64,000 nt of DNA from Cryptomeria japonica (lineage: Eukaryota > Streptophyta > Pinopsida > Cupressales > Cupressaceae): NCBI RefSeq assembly GCF_030272615.1, contig NC_081405.1, forward strand, positions 160,832,694-160,896,693. Reading direction: 5' to 3'. The position numbers were made by a program, and so were the translations under genes. Shown in pieces: positions 1 through 10,914 of the stretch (position 1 is the first letter of the stretch; each line of letters opens with the position of its first letter). The notes under the pieces were generated by a model, which was not told the DNA's origin, did not search any database, and saw nothing but the letters and a program-made list of their open reading frames with translations.

Positions 1-525
1 CTAACCAAGCAATCTATGCTATTTGCTAGATCACTCACTTGTTGATTACTCACATCTTCGACAAGTCTAAAGCCCTTAACTGGGTAGGCCCAAAAAGCTT
101 TTTGTAAATCCTCTAACTCTAACAAGGTGGTTCACATTTGTGAATCTAAAATCCTCTAGCAAGGTAGTCTTTAATCAGACTTATCTCCTAATAGAGATTG
201 AGATTCCTAACAGGATCTATTCTGGTAAAGAACATTGTATGACCTTAACCAGCCTGACCTTAACCGATCTGGTTCCTATTCTGCAGATAGTTACTTGTGA
301 GTTTCATCTCACCGTGGTTTTTCCCATTTGGGTTTCCATGTCAAAACCTCTTGTGTTATGGTGTTTGTGCTTCTGTGGGTGAATGCATTACTTTCTATTT
401 GGTTTGCATGTGTGCTAACCGGTTTGTTTGCTAAACTATTTTACTGGTTTACTGCTAGATTAGTAAAGTGTTTAAGTATAGAGATTTTTGGCATACTAAT
501 TCACCCCCCCTCTTAGTATTCATCA
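1..525 (+). repeat. 5' LTR of element A (partial)
   Basis: This matches the 3' portion of the LTR at 5950-7077 and ends in TTCATCA directly before the primer-binding site. It contains the family's landmark near the LTR end, a poly-C run in TTCACCCCCCCTCTT (about 500-514). The start lies left of the window. Confidence 0.85.
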
Positions 526-540
526 ATTGGTATCAGAGCC
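526..540 (+). other. Primer-binding site of element A
   Basis: ATTGGTATCAGAGCC follows the LTR end immediately. TGGTATCAGAGC is the standard plant site complementary to the 3' end of initiator methionine tRNA. Confidence 0.9.
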
Positions 541-575
541 AACCTTTCTATAAGTTTAACCACTTGGAAAGAGAT

Positions 576-1850
576 ATGGGGGAATACACTATGAGGGAAC
601 TTACTCATCGGCTCACTCAGTCTGAACAAGCCTATGATGATCTTATGGTCAAATATAAGGCCTCTCAAGCAAAAAGGAGAGAACATGCTGAAAAACTGAT
701 GGAGCTATCTGAAAATAGTTCTTCGGATGAAGCGGACATGGAAGCCCTGATTCAAGATGTAGAAAAGATGAATGAATCCAATTCCAACCTAAGAAAGGAG
801 TTGGAAGGACTGACTATTCGAATGTGCCAAGAGCTTGAGAATCGGAGGAAAGCTAAAGATCTGGTAAAAGACGAAGATCATGAAATCTCCAAGCTGAAGC
901 AAGAAATCAATGCCCTAACCACTCAACTCCATGCGAGCAAAGTGGAAAAGGAAGACATGCAAGGAGAACTGAACATAGCCATCTCCGAGAATGCAAACCT
1001 GATGGAAACAAATGCTTCTATTTCCATAGAACTCTCTGAGTCAAAGGAAATACTTGCTAAGTTCAACAAGAGTACTGTTAAGCTAGAGCAAAAACTTGAA
1101 TCGGCCAAACCTATCAAGAATACTGATGGACTTGGTTACTCCGGTCATGAGCAAGGTGAGACCTCTGGTGCAAATGCTGAAGCATCGAAGAAGCAATCGA
1201 CATTCAAAGGTAAAGGTAAGAAAAATTTCAAACTTGTTTGCTTTAACCATCTTAAAGGACATATTGCTAATGTGTGTAGGAGCAAAGCCTACAATAAGTT
1301 TCCTTACTTTATAAACAATGTACCTAGATCCAATAAGTTCAATGGTAATTGTTATGCATGCAACAAGTTTGGGCATAGAGCATCTGAATGCAGGTCTGTT
1401 GTGAACAACACTGGAAGATATCCTCAAAGGACTCAAGGAGTTGGTCCAGAACCTTTTGTGAACCGAAATCACAATCGGTTTAATACCTTTAATCATTAGT
1501 CAGGAAGCAGTGGCTATCAAGTGGCAACCAAATGGAGAGCAAACTGTTTGATTTGTCACGGTCATGGTCACACTACTGCAACATGCAGGAGGAAGAATAG
1601 TAAAATGAAAAATGGACCTTGGAGAGCACCTGGAATGGTCTGCTATCATTGCAACAAACCGGGTCACATTGCTAGATTTTGTAGAACAAGAAAGAAGATA
1701 TCGGATGACATACCGAACACTTCGGAAGGAAAGATTGATATTGAAACTGTTCAAGCAGATATGAACAAAACTTGGAAAAAGAAACCAGGAGTGTTGCAAG
1801 AAGAACCGGTTTCTACACCCAGTGTGGAAATCACGGAACCGACAAACTAG
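576..1850 (+). pseudogene. Gag-like coiled-coil protein with CCHC zinc knuckles (element A)
   Basis: One frame of 425 codons runs from the first ATG after the PBS and is broken by a single TAG at 1497-1499, probably from CAG. The first ~210 residues are heptad-rich and charged and look like a long coiled coil. Zinc-knuckle sites follow. One is degenerate (CFNHLKGHIANVC). One is good (CYACNKFGHRASEC). After the stop come CLICHGHGHTTATC and CYHCNKPGHIARFC. I see no UBN2-type capsid domain, unlike the Copia gag of element E in this window. It is probably a nucleic-acid-binding structural protein of the particle. The homologues in B, C and D have the same length (about 425-435 codons). Confidence 0.8.
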
Positions 1851-1975
1851 GCATCATAAAAGCTTAGGGGGAGAAAATGATGAAATACTTCGAACCCCCG
1901 GTTAGAACCGGTAAAAGACCTTAACCGGTATGTGATACCTATTAGTTGACAAAAGACTAGAAATGGTAAAAAGCA

Positions 1976-2039
1976 AATTAGGGTTTACGCCCTACTATTG
2001 GAGCATTTATTATGGTAGGTGGAGAACCTGTTTAAAAGG
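1976..2039 (+). promoter_or_regulatory. Putative internal promoter module upstream of ORF2 (element A)
   Basis: The telo-box-like inverted pair AATTAGGGTTTACGCCCTA (1977-1995) lies about 36 bp before a TATA-like GTTTAAAAGG (2030-2039), itself about 254 nt before the ORF2 ATG at 2293. The same parts at nearly the same spacing occur in elements B, C and D. Telo-boxes (AAACCCTAA) with TATA boxes are known in plant promoters. Promoter activity here is inferred. Confidence 0.45.
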
Positions 2040-2292
2040 AATTTTCAAATCATTTCTCACTTATCATTTTTCGAGCGAAGAAGTTTTTCAAGTGCAGAGC
2101 GAAGGAAAGTGATTTACACTACGAATCAAAGAATTTATCAAATTCTCGAAGAAGAATATGAGGCAAACATCTATTGGAGGATTATAGAATGCAAAGTGAT
2201 ATCCCTGCAACCGAAGGAGTGTGTGGAGAAGTTCAATTGCGAAGCCCTAAATTTCAATCTACAAAGGCATTCTTCAAAATTCTCTGTTTATC

Positions 2293-5200
2293 ATGGCTTC
2301 CGCATCACATGATAGCTCTAGTACACCCGTTGATTCTATGGATTTCATTAAGTGAAAGTCGAAATACAAATCCCTGTCTCAAGTACTTGTTGGTGTTATA
2401 GTAGAAGAAGGCATTTCTGATTACATAGACTACAAAAATGAAGACCTAGGGTCTCTTGTAATTCATTCCTAGCTGAGCTTATTTTGTGGAAAGGATAAAA
2501 AGATTAAACCAGACTTCAGCATTCTGGAAAAGAAGAAACTTCACAATGCAGTTTACTTTCTTGAAGAATTTTCGGATGATCACATTCACATTATTCTAAG
2601 CAGGGTACACGGTGATAAGATGTACCTAGAGTGGACGCATGATATCACACCTGAAGTGATTCATGCTATCACCGGTTTCTGTAACAAAGGGGAAGTGCCA
2701 GCCCTAAGGAAGGTCAACAAGACTGAAATGTCCAAGCTCACTGGTTCAATGAGCGATTCACGTGGAATGACCATCAACTCAATCAAGGACGGTCTGGTCA
2801 AGTATGCCTGCATGGTGATAGGTTACCGAATGTTCTCTGCTAGCAGAATTAATTCTATCTCTGCTGCAACGGTAAATTCCACTTACAGGATGATCAAGAA
2901 AGATGCATCGTTTGATCTATGCACTTGTATGTAAAGACAACTTATGTTGAATCTTAAGTCAATCAAACAGGATAATGCACTGAGATTTAAAGTTTGGGCA
3001 ACTACTGGTTGGTTTTTTCTTTTACTTCCAAGGCTACTTTCCAGGAGTAGGTGACATTTAGTGGTCTGCTGACCAACCGGTGACAAAACAAATCAAGGAG
3101 AGCCTACAAGCGGTTGGAACCGACTATCCAGAATCACTGAACAAATACTTTGATGAGTTCAGATGCAAGATGAGCCAAAGGATAAGAATATCCGGTGACG
3201 TAGTCAAAAAGTATGAGGAAGACATCTGCTTCATCATCAAAGTGGATGAATGCATAATGGAGGCCGTTGAGCCTAGGTAGGAAGAAGTGGAGCCTATGAG
3301 CTATGAGGTAATGTATGATATGCTGGATGGGTATGCTTCTACCCTAATCGCCTCACCCCTTGATCCTAAGGCAAAGAGAACTAGCACCTATCTGGAAAGG
3401 GTTACACCGGTTGAAGAACCCTCAGAAAAGAAAGGAAAGGCAGTGCCTTTAGCATCAACATTGGTTACTGCAACCAGTCCAAAAGTGGCCAAGCGGTCAC
3501 CAGCTAAGAAGAAACCAAAAGCTGCACCTACCAAAGTCTTTGAAAGGAAGTGAAAGACAAAAAGTAGTACACCAGACTCAGAAGAAACTATGTCAGAAGA
3601 ACCGCTTAAGAAATGACTAGGCAAACAAAGAAAAAGACAAATAATGAACCGAGAACATCTGCATTGGTAAATATTGATATTTCTTCTTACAAACCTTTGA
3701 TACATTATCAAATAACTATAAAGAATATTAGGAGAAAATTGCTGAATGATTTAATTGATTATTTTGATGACTTCAATGATAATGAAAAGGAAGAAGTTGA
3801 ACAGGAAATCATTAAGTATTTATGTGTAAATGACTGGTCGCCTTCAGAAATTAGATCTGAGACACCAAATTCTTTGTATAATTCTTTAGACAACAAATGG
3901 CACATTTCCATAGAAAAGGAATAGGAAACGAGGGAGGAAATATTTGCTTAATATTTTCCTAATGCATCAAATTCAAAACTTTTCGAAGTTATGAATAAAT
4001 ACAAAGGCCTCTTCTTCATGAGAAGAAGAAGACTCCTATTACTGGAAGGAAAGGTTCATGAAGTGATAAATGATACACATACTCATGCTCAAGAAGCTCT
4101 TAAGATGCATGAAGTGGCTAAAGCCAATAGGAAAGTTGAACAAGAACCAAAAACTGACAAACGGGATGAGGTCTATAACAGTGAAGAAGAACCGGTCATA
4201 GACCAAATGGACCCCATTGATGTTGATGCGTTAGATGGTGAAAATGTTACTTAGGGTACACCATCAGAAGGAACAAGACATGAGAAGTAGGCATAAGAAG
4301 AAAAAAAGCAACATGAAGCAGAAAAGAAGAAACAGGCAGATGAATAAGACAAGAGAAAAGATGAGAAAAAGAAGAAAGAGGAAGAGGATAAGAGAAAAGA
4401 AGAGGAAAAGAAGAAAGAGGAAGAGGATAAGAGAAAAGAAGAGGAAAAGAAGAAAGAGGAAGAGGATAAGAGAAAAGAAGAGGAAAAGAAGAAAGAGGAG
4501 GAGGATAAGAGAAAGGAGGAGGAGAAGAAGAGAAGAGAAGAGGAAAACAAGAAACAACAAGAAGAGGAGAAGAAGAAGGAAGAGGACAAGAAAGAAGAGG
4601 AGAAGCGGAAAGAGGAAGAGAAGAAACAGGATGAGGAGAAGAGAAAGAAGGAAGAGGAGAAGAAGAAGAATGAAGAAGAGAAGAAGCGAAAAGATGAAGA
4701 AAAGAGACAAGAAGAAGAGAAAAGAAAGAAAGAAGAAGAGGAGTAGAGGAAGGCTCAAGAAGAGAAGCAAAAAGCCAAGGACAAGGAAGCAATGACAAAG
4801 AGAACATAGGTGGAGACCCCAATGGTAACCGGTAGTCAGGCTAAACTGGCTAACATTACCAGTCCTATTGACCTCTAGTCTGCAAATGAATCAGAGCTGC
4901 TACAGAGAATTAAGCATGCTCAAGAGTGATTGGATGCTCTAAGGAGGAAAAAGGAGGAAGATGTTATCCAAACTACAGTGGAAACACTTACCAGTTTGAT
5001 ACCCGATATGAACCTTCCTAGTACTGATTCCTCACTTGCATAATTGAAGCTTCTATGTATAGTTGTAGAAGACAAGGTGCAAATCCTGGAAGAGGTCGCA
5101 GAAGAAAATGCCAAGAAGGAACATCAAAAGGCTCTGGACATTGCCTTGGTGAGAAAACTAACTGAGCTCTGGTCTGATCTCTAGAAGGCACAAAATGATA

Positions 5201-5676
5201 TTAGAGATGCAATGAATGAGGGCAATCTACTACTCAACAAGATTTGCCAACCTCATTTATTCTATGATGATGTGCTCACTCAGAAGGACAAACTGCAATC
5301 TGATATGCAGTCATTTATTAGCACCTTCAAGATGCCCTATGACTCCTTCTCCACCTATGGACAAACTGTTCACCGGCTTCAACTTTAGTCTACAAGACTT
5401 GAGGAAGAGATAAGAAATTGGACATGAAATTTCCAGGAACTTCAACTGGTCCTACTGCCAAGACTGCAAATTCTCTAGAAGTGCTATCTAAATCTTGATG
5501 CCCTAACGATCACTCAAGAGATGAGCATGATTGAAGCCATGGAAGAATAGGTCTCCCAGATGCAGACAGAGAAAGAGGTGGCTACATCCCTACTTGAGTC
5601 ATGGTCCTTATCCATGAAGCAATTTTTGCAGGACTTTAAATCAGTTTTTGACAAATTTTACTCTTTATTGTCATAA
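2293..5676 (+). pseudogene. ORF2 protein of the non-autonomous family (element A), unknown function
   Basis: The reading begins MASASHDSS and ends KFYSLLS at the TAA 5674-5676, about 1,127 codons. It has several in-frame stops and two frameshifts (near 2990 and 3612). Parts in order: a conserved N-terminal region with LSRVHGDKMYLEWTHDIT, the marker SDSRGMT and a hydrophobic segment near FYFQGYFPGVGDI; a basic linker near 3480-3560 (KVAKRSPAKKKPKAAP); a helical region (3690-4130); an acidic stretch; a Glu/Lys tandem-repeat tract (4300-4750); and a C-terminal helical region ending FLQDFKSVFDKFYSLLS. I recognise no enzyme motif. The N-terminal layout is faintly reminiscent of the plant 'putative plant transposon protein' families; this is a guess. 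Confidence 0.7.
4381..4536 (+). repeat. 39-bp tandem repeat coding a 13-residue Glu/Lys unit
   Basis: Four near-identical 39-bp units start at 4381, 4420, 4459 and 4498. In the ORF2 frame each encodes EEDKRKEEEKKKE, and degenerate units continue to about 4750. The very long Arg/Lys-only and Ser/Phe/Leu-only reading frames across this stretch are shadows of this composition. Confidence 0.85.
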
Positions 5677-5740
5677 ACACTTATTATTTTAATACTAATG
5701 AAATAGGGGTTAGTTTGCAATATTTTTTTTTGTCATTGTT

Positions 5741-5949
5741 GGAAAAGGGGGAGAAGTATATAAATTTTGATGCTTTGATGCATACTTTCATGTTATTTCT
5801 ATTAAGGAGTAGTATACATTGCATTTTCTGCAAAAGGGATAGTGTATATGCTTAGGGGGAGTGATTTTGATTATGGCATATTCTTTATTGTAGAACACTT
5901 AGATGTCAAAATTTTCCTAAGTGTTGCCATCAATGCCAAAGGGGGAGAT
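5741..5949 (+). other. Polypurine tract and two upstream G-rich boxes (element A)
   Basis: Three boxes precede the 3' LTR: GGAAAAGGGGGAGAAG (5741-5756), GCTTAGGGGGAGTG (5850-5863) and TGCCAAAGGGGGAGAT (5934-5949). The last abuts the LTR and is the priming PPT. The spacer 5677-5740 shows nothing else. B, C, D and Copia E carry the same final tract and similar upstream boxes. Confidence 0.8.
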
Positions 5950-7077
5950 TGTTGGCATTTTTGATGATTATGTTGTGATTGTCATTGATGGACACGCACT
6001 TTCTATGAGATCACATTTTGTATGTATGAGTTAAAGCTCAATCGGTATTTATTCCAACTGGTATGATGTATTAAGGTCTATAGACTATCAGTGTTTTGTA
6101 AAAAGGGTTTACCGATCTGAAGCGGCATGAAGACCCCAAGTGGCTCGAGGATCTCAAGCAATATGAAGGAACAAAGTGGCACAACTCTTATTTCCCATTC
6201 TTCATTTTGACAAACCGGCAACCGATATTTTTCTTAAACCGGTAATACTCTGTGATGAGTTACCATCCACCGATTGTTTGGCAGTGTCGACACTTTAACA
6301 GTGCTTTTTGTGTCGTGTTATAGAATATGTCTAGATGCATTGAACCTAGGAAATTGTATTGTAATCCTATTGGACCAACATGAAATCAGATTCCTTTATA
6401 AGGACATCATGTCTAGGCATTTTAGGTTGTTGCGAGGGTTTAAGGTGGTTGAAGAGTTTTTTTTGTAAGTGAGAATAGAGAAGAGAAGTTCAAGTCTATG
6501 AGAGAAAGTAGAGTGTGAATGTGTTGAAGACTAAAGTAATGTTGGAATGCATTAGGAATGAGCTATCAAGGATCTAACCAAGCAATCTGTGCTATTTGCT
6601 AGATCACTCACTTGTTAATTACTCACATCTTCGACAAGTCTAAAGCCCTTAATCAGGTAGGCCCAAAAATCCTTTTGTAAATCCTCTAAAAAGGTGGTTC
6701 ACATCTATGAATCTAAAATCCTCTAGCAAGGTAGTCTTTAATTAGACTTATCTCGTAACAGAGATTGAGATTCCTAACAGGATCTGTTCTGGTAAAGAAC
6801 ATTGTATGACCTTAACCGGTCTAGTTCCTATTCTGTAGATAGTTACTTGTGAGTTTCATCTCACTATGGTTTTTCCCATTTGGGTTTCCACATCAAAACC
6901 TCTTGTGTTATGGTGTTGTGCTTTTGTGGGCGAAAGCATTACTTTCTATTTGGTTTGCATGTATGCTAACCAGTTTGTTTGCTAAACTATTTTACCGGTT
7001 TACTGCTAGATTAGTAAAGTGTTTAAGTACAAATATTTTTGGCATACTAATTTACCCCCCCCTCTTAGTATTCATCA
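5950..7077 (+). repeat. 3' LTR of element A
   Basis: This runs TGTTGGCA...TTCATCA, 1128 bp, starting right after the polypurine tract. Its last part matches 1-525. It contains the family landmarks TTTTTCCCATTTGGGTTTCC (near 6870) and the poly-C motif near 7050-7065. Confidence 0.9.
6395..6403 (+). promoter_or_regulatory. TATA-like box of element A LTR
   Basis: TTTATAAGG lies about 445 bp into the LTR, with an ATTGG (inverted CCAAT) about 25 bp upstream. This is consistent with the U3 promoter. It is inferred from motif and position only. Confidence 0.5.
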
Positions 7078-7102
7078 TATTACAATCATCATCAAGCCAA
7101 TG
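7078..7102 (-). repeat. Remnant of 3' LTR of element B
   Basis: These 25 bp (…ACAATCATCATCAAGCCAATG) match the inner end of B's 5' LTR at about 11990-12014 and lie next to the polypurine tract. This identifies A as an insertion in B. Confidence 0.7.
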
Positions 7103-7266
7103 ATCTCCCCCTTTGGCATTGATGGCAACACTTAGAAAATTTTACAGTAGTACCGCCTACTGTGCTTACACAACAAATTTACACATATACTCATACTCCC
7201 CCTTAATGCATACATTATACAAAATTTTCAAAAAAACACATACATATTTATACTCCCCCTTTGACA
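7103..7266 (-). other. Polypurine tract and G-rich boxes of element B
   Basis: Seen as pyrimidine runs on the plus strand: ATCTCCCCCTTTGGC (7103-7117, the PPT), ACTCCCCCTTAA (7194-7205) and ACTCCCCCTTTGAC (about 7252-7265). This is the three-box pattern of A, C and D. Confidence 0.75.
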
Positions 7267-7439
7267 ACAATGCCAAATTGAAAAATAAATAAATATATAT
7301 ATATATAGAAAATTTGTATCAAAGCATATACAATAATAACTGAAAAACGTGAATAAAAGTTCAGGCATAAGAAATTCTCTTGAAAATAACATTGTAGCTC
7401 TTCTTCAATTATGACAAAGTATTTGTCCATGACTCCAAC

Positions 7440-7857
7440 ACGTTCTCAATAAAGTCGAATGTAGACATTAGTTGTGAATGGAATTCTTCCATTGAATCTA
7501 GTGTGCAGGTTTCAGGAGTTGCAAGGATAGCTTCTGCATTTGAGTAGGCTCTCTATAGTATGTCCACTTGTGATGTGAGTAGACTCTTGAGTTCCTTGAG
7601 AGACCGAAGTCTCTTTTCCTTCTCATTATCATAGATATCCATCCTATTATGCAAATCATCTATAGATTGCTAAAGGCAAATATAGAGACCTGAAGTGGGA
7701 CATATGCCTTGCATATCCTTTCCAGCTCTTGCTCTGTTTCTGTTTGTCTTTTTGAAATCTCAAAATAAAAGAAAGAAACATTAGAGGTGGAAGAAAGATA
7801 CTTTCCTCCCATTTCAAAATCATTTCTCAACAAATCTTTATTGTGCGACAGAGCCAT
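7440..7857 (-). pseudogene. C-terminal remnant of ORF2 (element B)
   Basis: Minus-strand reading gives a helical, charged segment (7857-7660, EISKRQTETEQELERICKAY) and then SMEEFHSQLMSTFDFIENVL near 7440-7520. The second resembles the C-terminal region of ORF2 in A, C and D. It lies in another frame after the stop at 7878, so the end of ORF2 is broken or rearranged. The bases 7267-7439 down to the G-rich boxes hold nothing further that I can name. Confidence 0.45.
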
Positions 7858-7877
7858 TTTTCCACTATCAATATCCT

Positions 7878-9110
7878 TTAATAGTTTTTCTTCACCCTTG
7901 TAGTCTTTATCACTGGAGGTGCTTCATCATACTTCTTTTTCCTTCCTTTCACATTAGTAACAAGAGTGGTACTAGTTTCTGCTAGTGCAACTTGGACTAC
8001 CACAATGTCCAATTTTGCCTTCTTTTTGTCTTTAGGTGATGCTAATAGGGTATAAGCATAGCCAACCAGTAGATCATAGTTCACCTCATAACTCATGTCT
8101 TTCATCTCTTCTTCTCTAGGCTCAATTGCTTGCATCAAGAAAAAGTCAGTGGTAACAGTAAAGACTATGTCTTTTGCAAAGTGCCTTACCATATCTTCTG
8201 GTAATCTCATTCTCATGCTCATCTTTTTTTGAAATTCATTAAAATAATTATTCATGGCTGTAGGGAAATTATTCTTTATAGCCTTAATGTTGTTCTTGAT
8301 TTGTGCAGTGACTGGTAGGTCTTTTGACCATTCAATGTCTCCAATTCCCGGTAGAAAGTTCTGAAAATAGAAGAATAAGCCAACTAATAGCTGACCATAT
8401 TTGAACTTTTGATTGTTGTCCTTTTTGATAGATTGAAAATTTTGAAATAATTGCCTTCTGATAGCTTCACAGAGATCATAATTTGCATTTTCAATAATTA
8501 TTTTGTGAGCTATATGAATTACTGTAGATGGAACACTATTAAGTCTACTAGAGTAAAATACTCGGTATCCTATCACCATTGTTGCTAGTTTCATTGTAGG
8601 GTCTTTAATATTGTTAATAGAAAAGACACGCTTATCAGAATTAGAACCAGTTAAAGAGAATATCATATCTTTTGAAATTCATCTTAGAATAGGTACTTCA
8701 CTAGTTGAGAAATAACCAGTTACAGCCTGAATGGATTCCTTAGTTATTGTGTGAGTTCTTTCTAAATACATGTTCTCTCCATGAACTCGACTCAAAATGA
8801 TTTTGATATGTTCTTCCTTGAAATCTTCAAGAAAGTAAGTGGCATTATGAAAACCCTTTTTGAAAACCCTAGCATACTTCGTTTCAATTTTTCTGTTCTC
8901 ATCACAAAGTGATTTCAACTGTATATAAATGTATAGAGATCCTAGATCTTCTATCTTGCAGTAAATATAACTAGATAAATCACCTTTGACCAAAACTCCA
9001 ATCGGAACTTGTGACAATGCATTATATGACACAATTTGTTCAGCAACTACAACTTCCATAGGCTCATAAGTAATCATTAACCTCTCTATAGTCTTTGAAG
9101 TTGATGCCAT
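7878..9110 (-). pseudogene. ORF2, N-terminal region (element B), nearly intact
   Basis: One frame of 411 codons starts MASTSKTIERL and has a single in-frame TGA at 8679-8681. It aligns by eye with ORF2 of C and D: NALSQVPIGVLVKGD, FHNATYFLEDF, LSRVHGENMYLERTHTIT, KFGQLLVGLFFYFQNF and MSYEVNYDLLVGYAYTLLAS. It ends soon after the basic linker (TTRVKKNY) and has none of the helical middle region or Glu/Lys tract. It may be a shorter ancestral form or an internal deletion. Function is unknown. Confidence 0.7.
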
Positions 9111-9354
9111 TACAAAAGAACAACATTTGAAGTAGAAAGTTCAAAGAAATACCTTGTTTCGTGCACGTTTCCCCATTTATCGGTTGAAATGCCCAAGTGC
9201 ACACCAGTTCAACTTTCTGCAACCTTCAATTCAGCTTGGTTACACAGATCACAAAGCAATTCGACAATTGACAACAAATAATATTTCTCAGCTCAGCAAG
9301 CGCTCCAATTTCTTTCTCGAATGCGTTAGGGTAAAAATGACAAAGTAGAAACTT

Positions 9355-9415
9355 GCTTTTATCCTTTTTACCTACTACATTAAATTCTCGCCCATTAGGG
9401 TTGCAAACCCTAATT
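9355..9415 (-). promoter_or_regulatory. Putative internal promoter module upstream of ORF2 (element B)
   Basis: On the minus strand the inverted telo-box pair TTAGGGTTTGCAACCCTAA (about 9395-9413) is followed after about 29 bp by TATA-like GGATAAAAGC (9355-9364), 245 nt before the ORF2 ATG at 9110. The rest of the spacer 9111-9562 shows no coding sequence. Confidence 0.45.
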
Positions 9416-9562
9416 TCACTTCTCAAGGAGAAAACTGGCTGATAACATATTGACAAAAAGTTACCAAAATTTCATGCTTCAAAATTCTTTTACCACTCAT
9501 TTTTCTCAAGGGGTCTGGAGATAATTTGACCATTAAGATACCCTTAGCCATATTAAAAAGGC

Positions 9563-10852
9563 TTAAGTCATTGGTGCAAGGTTATCTTCACTGGGTGAAG
9601 GAACAGTTTCTTCGCTAGGTGAGTCATCAATTTTCTTCTTCCAAATCCGATTCATTTCCTCTATGGTTTCTTCAACATTAACTTTCTGATTTCCTTTTTG
9701 ATCCTTAGAAGAATTGACTGGTTTGCTATTTCTGGATCTACATAATTTTGCGAAGTGCCCCGATTTGTTATAGTGATAACAGGCCATACCAGATGATCTC
9801 CAAGGTCCTGCATTTCCTCTTCCCATTCTTCTTCTGCAGTTCATAGCCACATGAACAAAGTTATTATAGATGGTGCAAATAATATTTGTTACCTTTTACA
9901 TCTCAAAATGACTAAACCAGTTGCTGTAGGGTCTTTGCCAGTTCAGGTTTACCCGGTTGTCAAAATTCCTCTTTGGGTCACCATTTGGTCTTGGATGCAT
10001 GTGCAGTACAGGATTGTTTTCTCCATATCTGCACTCAACAGATCTATGTCCATACATTCCACATGTGAAGCAATGACCTTCAAATTTATTGGACACATAC
10101 CTAGCATTAGTATTGTAACTTGCATTAGGTTTGTCTCTACAAATATTTGTAGTGTGTCTAGGTTTATGGCGAACAAAGAAAACAGGTTTAAAGAATTTCT
10201 TACCCGTAGGTTTATTGATCTTAGGAGAAGATTTATTCTTAGGAATATTGATCTTTGTACCGGAGGATTCACCTTTTTTAGATGTGTGAAAACCAAGTCC
10301 AGAGATATCACCCTTCATCCTTTGTGATTGAATTTGTTCTTCCAGCATGGTAGAACTTCTATTGAACTTCTCCAATTCCTCATTAACTTCAGTACGCTGT
10401 TTGGTGAGATCTTCATTATGCTTTGACAAGTTCTCTCTTAGAGATGATGCAAGTTCAAGATCTAGCTGTAGGTTCTCCTTTTCTTCTCTTTTAGCAACCA
10501 AATGCTCATGCATAGTGACATTTCCCCACTTGATCTTGGCAATCTCTTGATCTTTTTCCTTGATAAGATCTTCAGTAGTTCTTCTAGCTTCCAGTTCCTG
10601 ACTCATGCAGATAGTGAGACCTTCTAGCTCTCTCCTCAAATTCAGTTTCTCACCGTTTAACTTTTCAAATTCCTCTGCTAAAGCATCAATATTGGCTTCA
10701 TCTAAAGAACTATTATCAGATATCTCTAGCAGTTGTTCAATTAGCTCTCTCCTTTTGACTTGTGAAGCTTTCAGTTTGACCCTAAGGGTTTCAAGCTCAT
10801 TTCCGCTAGCTTCTAGCTCTCTAGCCATCTCGAAGTAGCTCATGTCCCCCAT
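9563..10852 (-). pseudogene. Gag-like coiled-coil zinc-knuckle protein (element B)
   Basis: One frame of 430 codons (MGDMSYFEMARELEASG…) has only one internal stop, TAA at 9896-9898. The N-terminal half is coiled coil. The knuckles are largely degenerate: the first has lost both leading cysteines (FFVRHKPRHTTNIC), the second is good (CFTCGMYGHRSVEC), the third reads CTIYNNFVHVAMNC, and the fourth (CYHYNKSGHFAKLC) has Tyr for its second Cys. This is the best-preserved gag of the family here. The start is the first ATG after the PBS. Confidence 0.75.
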
Positions 10853-10900
10853 GGTGGTTTCAAGGCTCCCTTCTAAGCGATTAGGCTTTAAAGAAGTTAG

Positions 10901-10914
10901 GCTTTGATACCAAT
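10901..10914 (-). other. Primer-binding site of element B
   Basis: GCTTTGATACCAAT on the plus strand is the complement of ATTGGTATCAAAGC, one base off the initiator-tRNA site seen in A. It abuts the LTR at 10915. Confidence 0.8.

Larger units (their letters stand above)
1..7077 (+). mobile_element. Element A: non-autonomous LTR retrotransposon (gag-like + ORF2, no pol), left end outside window
   Basis: The order is partial 5' LTR, PBS, gag-like gene, spacer with promoter-like module, ORF2, polypurine tract and 3' LTR. No protease, reverse transcriptase, RNase H or integrase motif appears in any frame of the 5.4 kb interior, so the element could only move with enzymes from another element. 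The 3' LTR is 1128 bp. The 5' LTR is cut by the window edge, so about 600 bp lie to the left. The element sits inside the 3' LTR of element B: its last bases (TTCATCA) abut the inner 25 bp of that LTR at 7078. It is the same family as element C, with matching LTR, gag and ORF2. Confidence 0.85.

Noticed and set aside
526-540. tRNA gene at the initiator-tRNA-like matches
   Set aside because: Only the short primer-binding site is present at 526, 10901, 21684, 25812, 32169 and 34992; no cloverleaf or A/B boxes of a tRNA gene are seen.
4235-4822. Long open frames rich in Arg/Lys (plus) or Ser/Phe/Leu (minus)
   Set aside because: They are other-frame readings of the purine-rich Glu/Lys repeat tract of ORF2; the frame continuous with the flanking conserved parts is the Glu/Lys one. 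The same holds for 17488-17964, 17561-17800 and 28057-28470.
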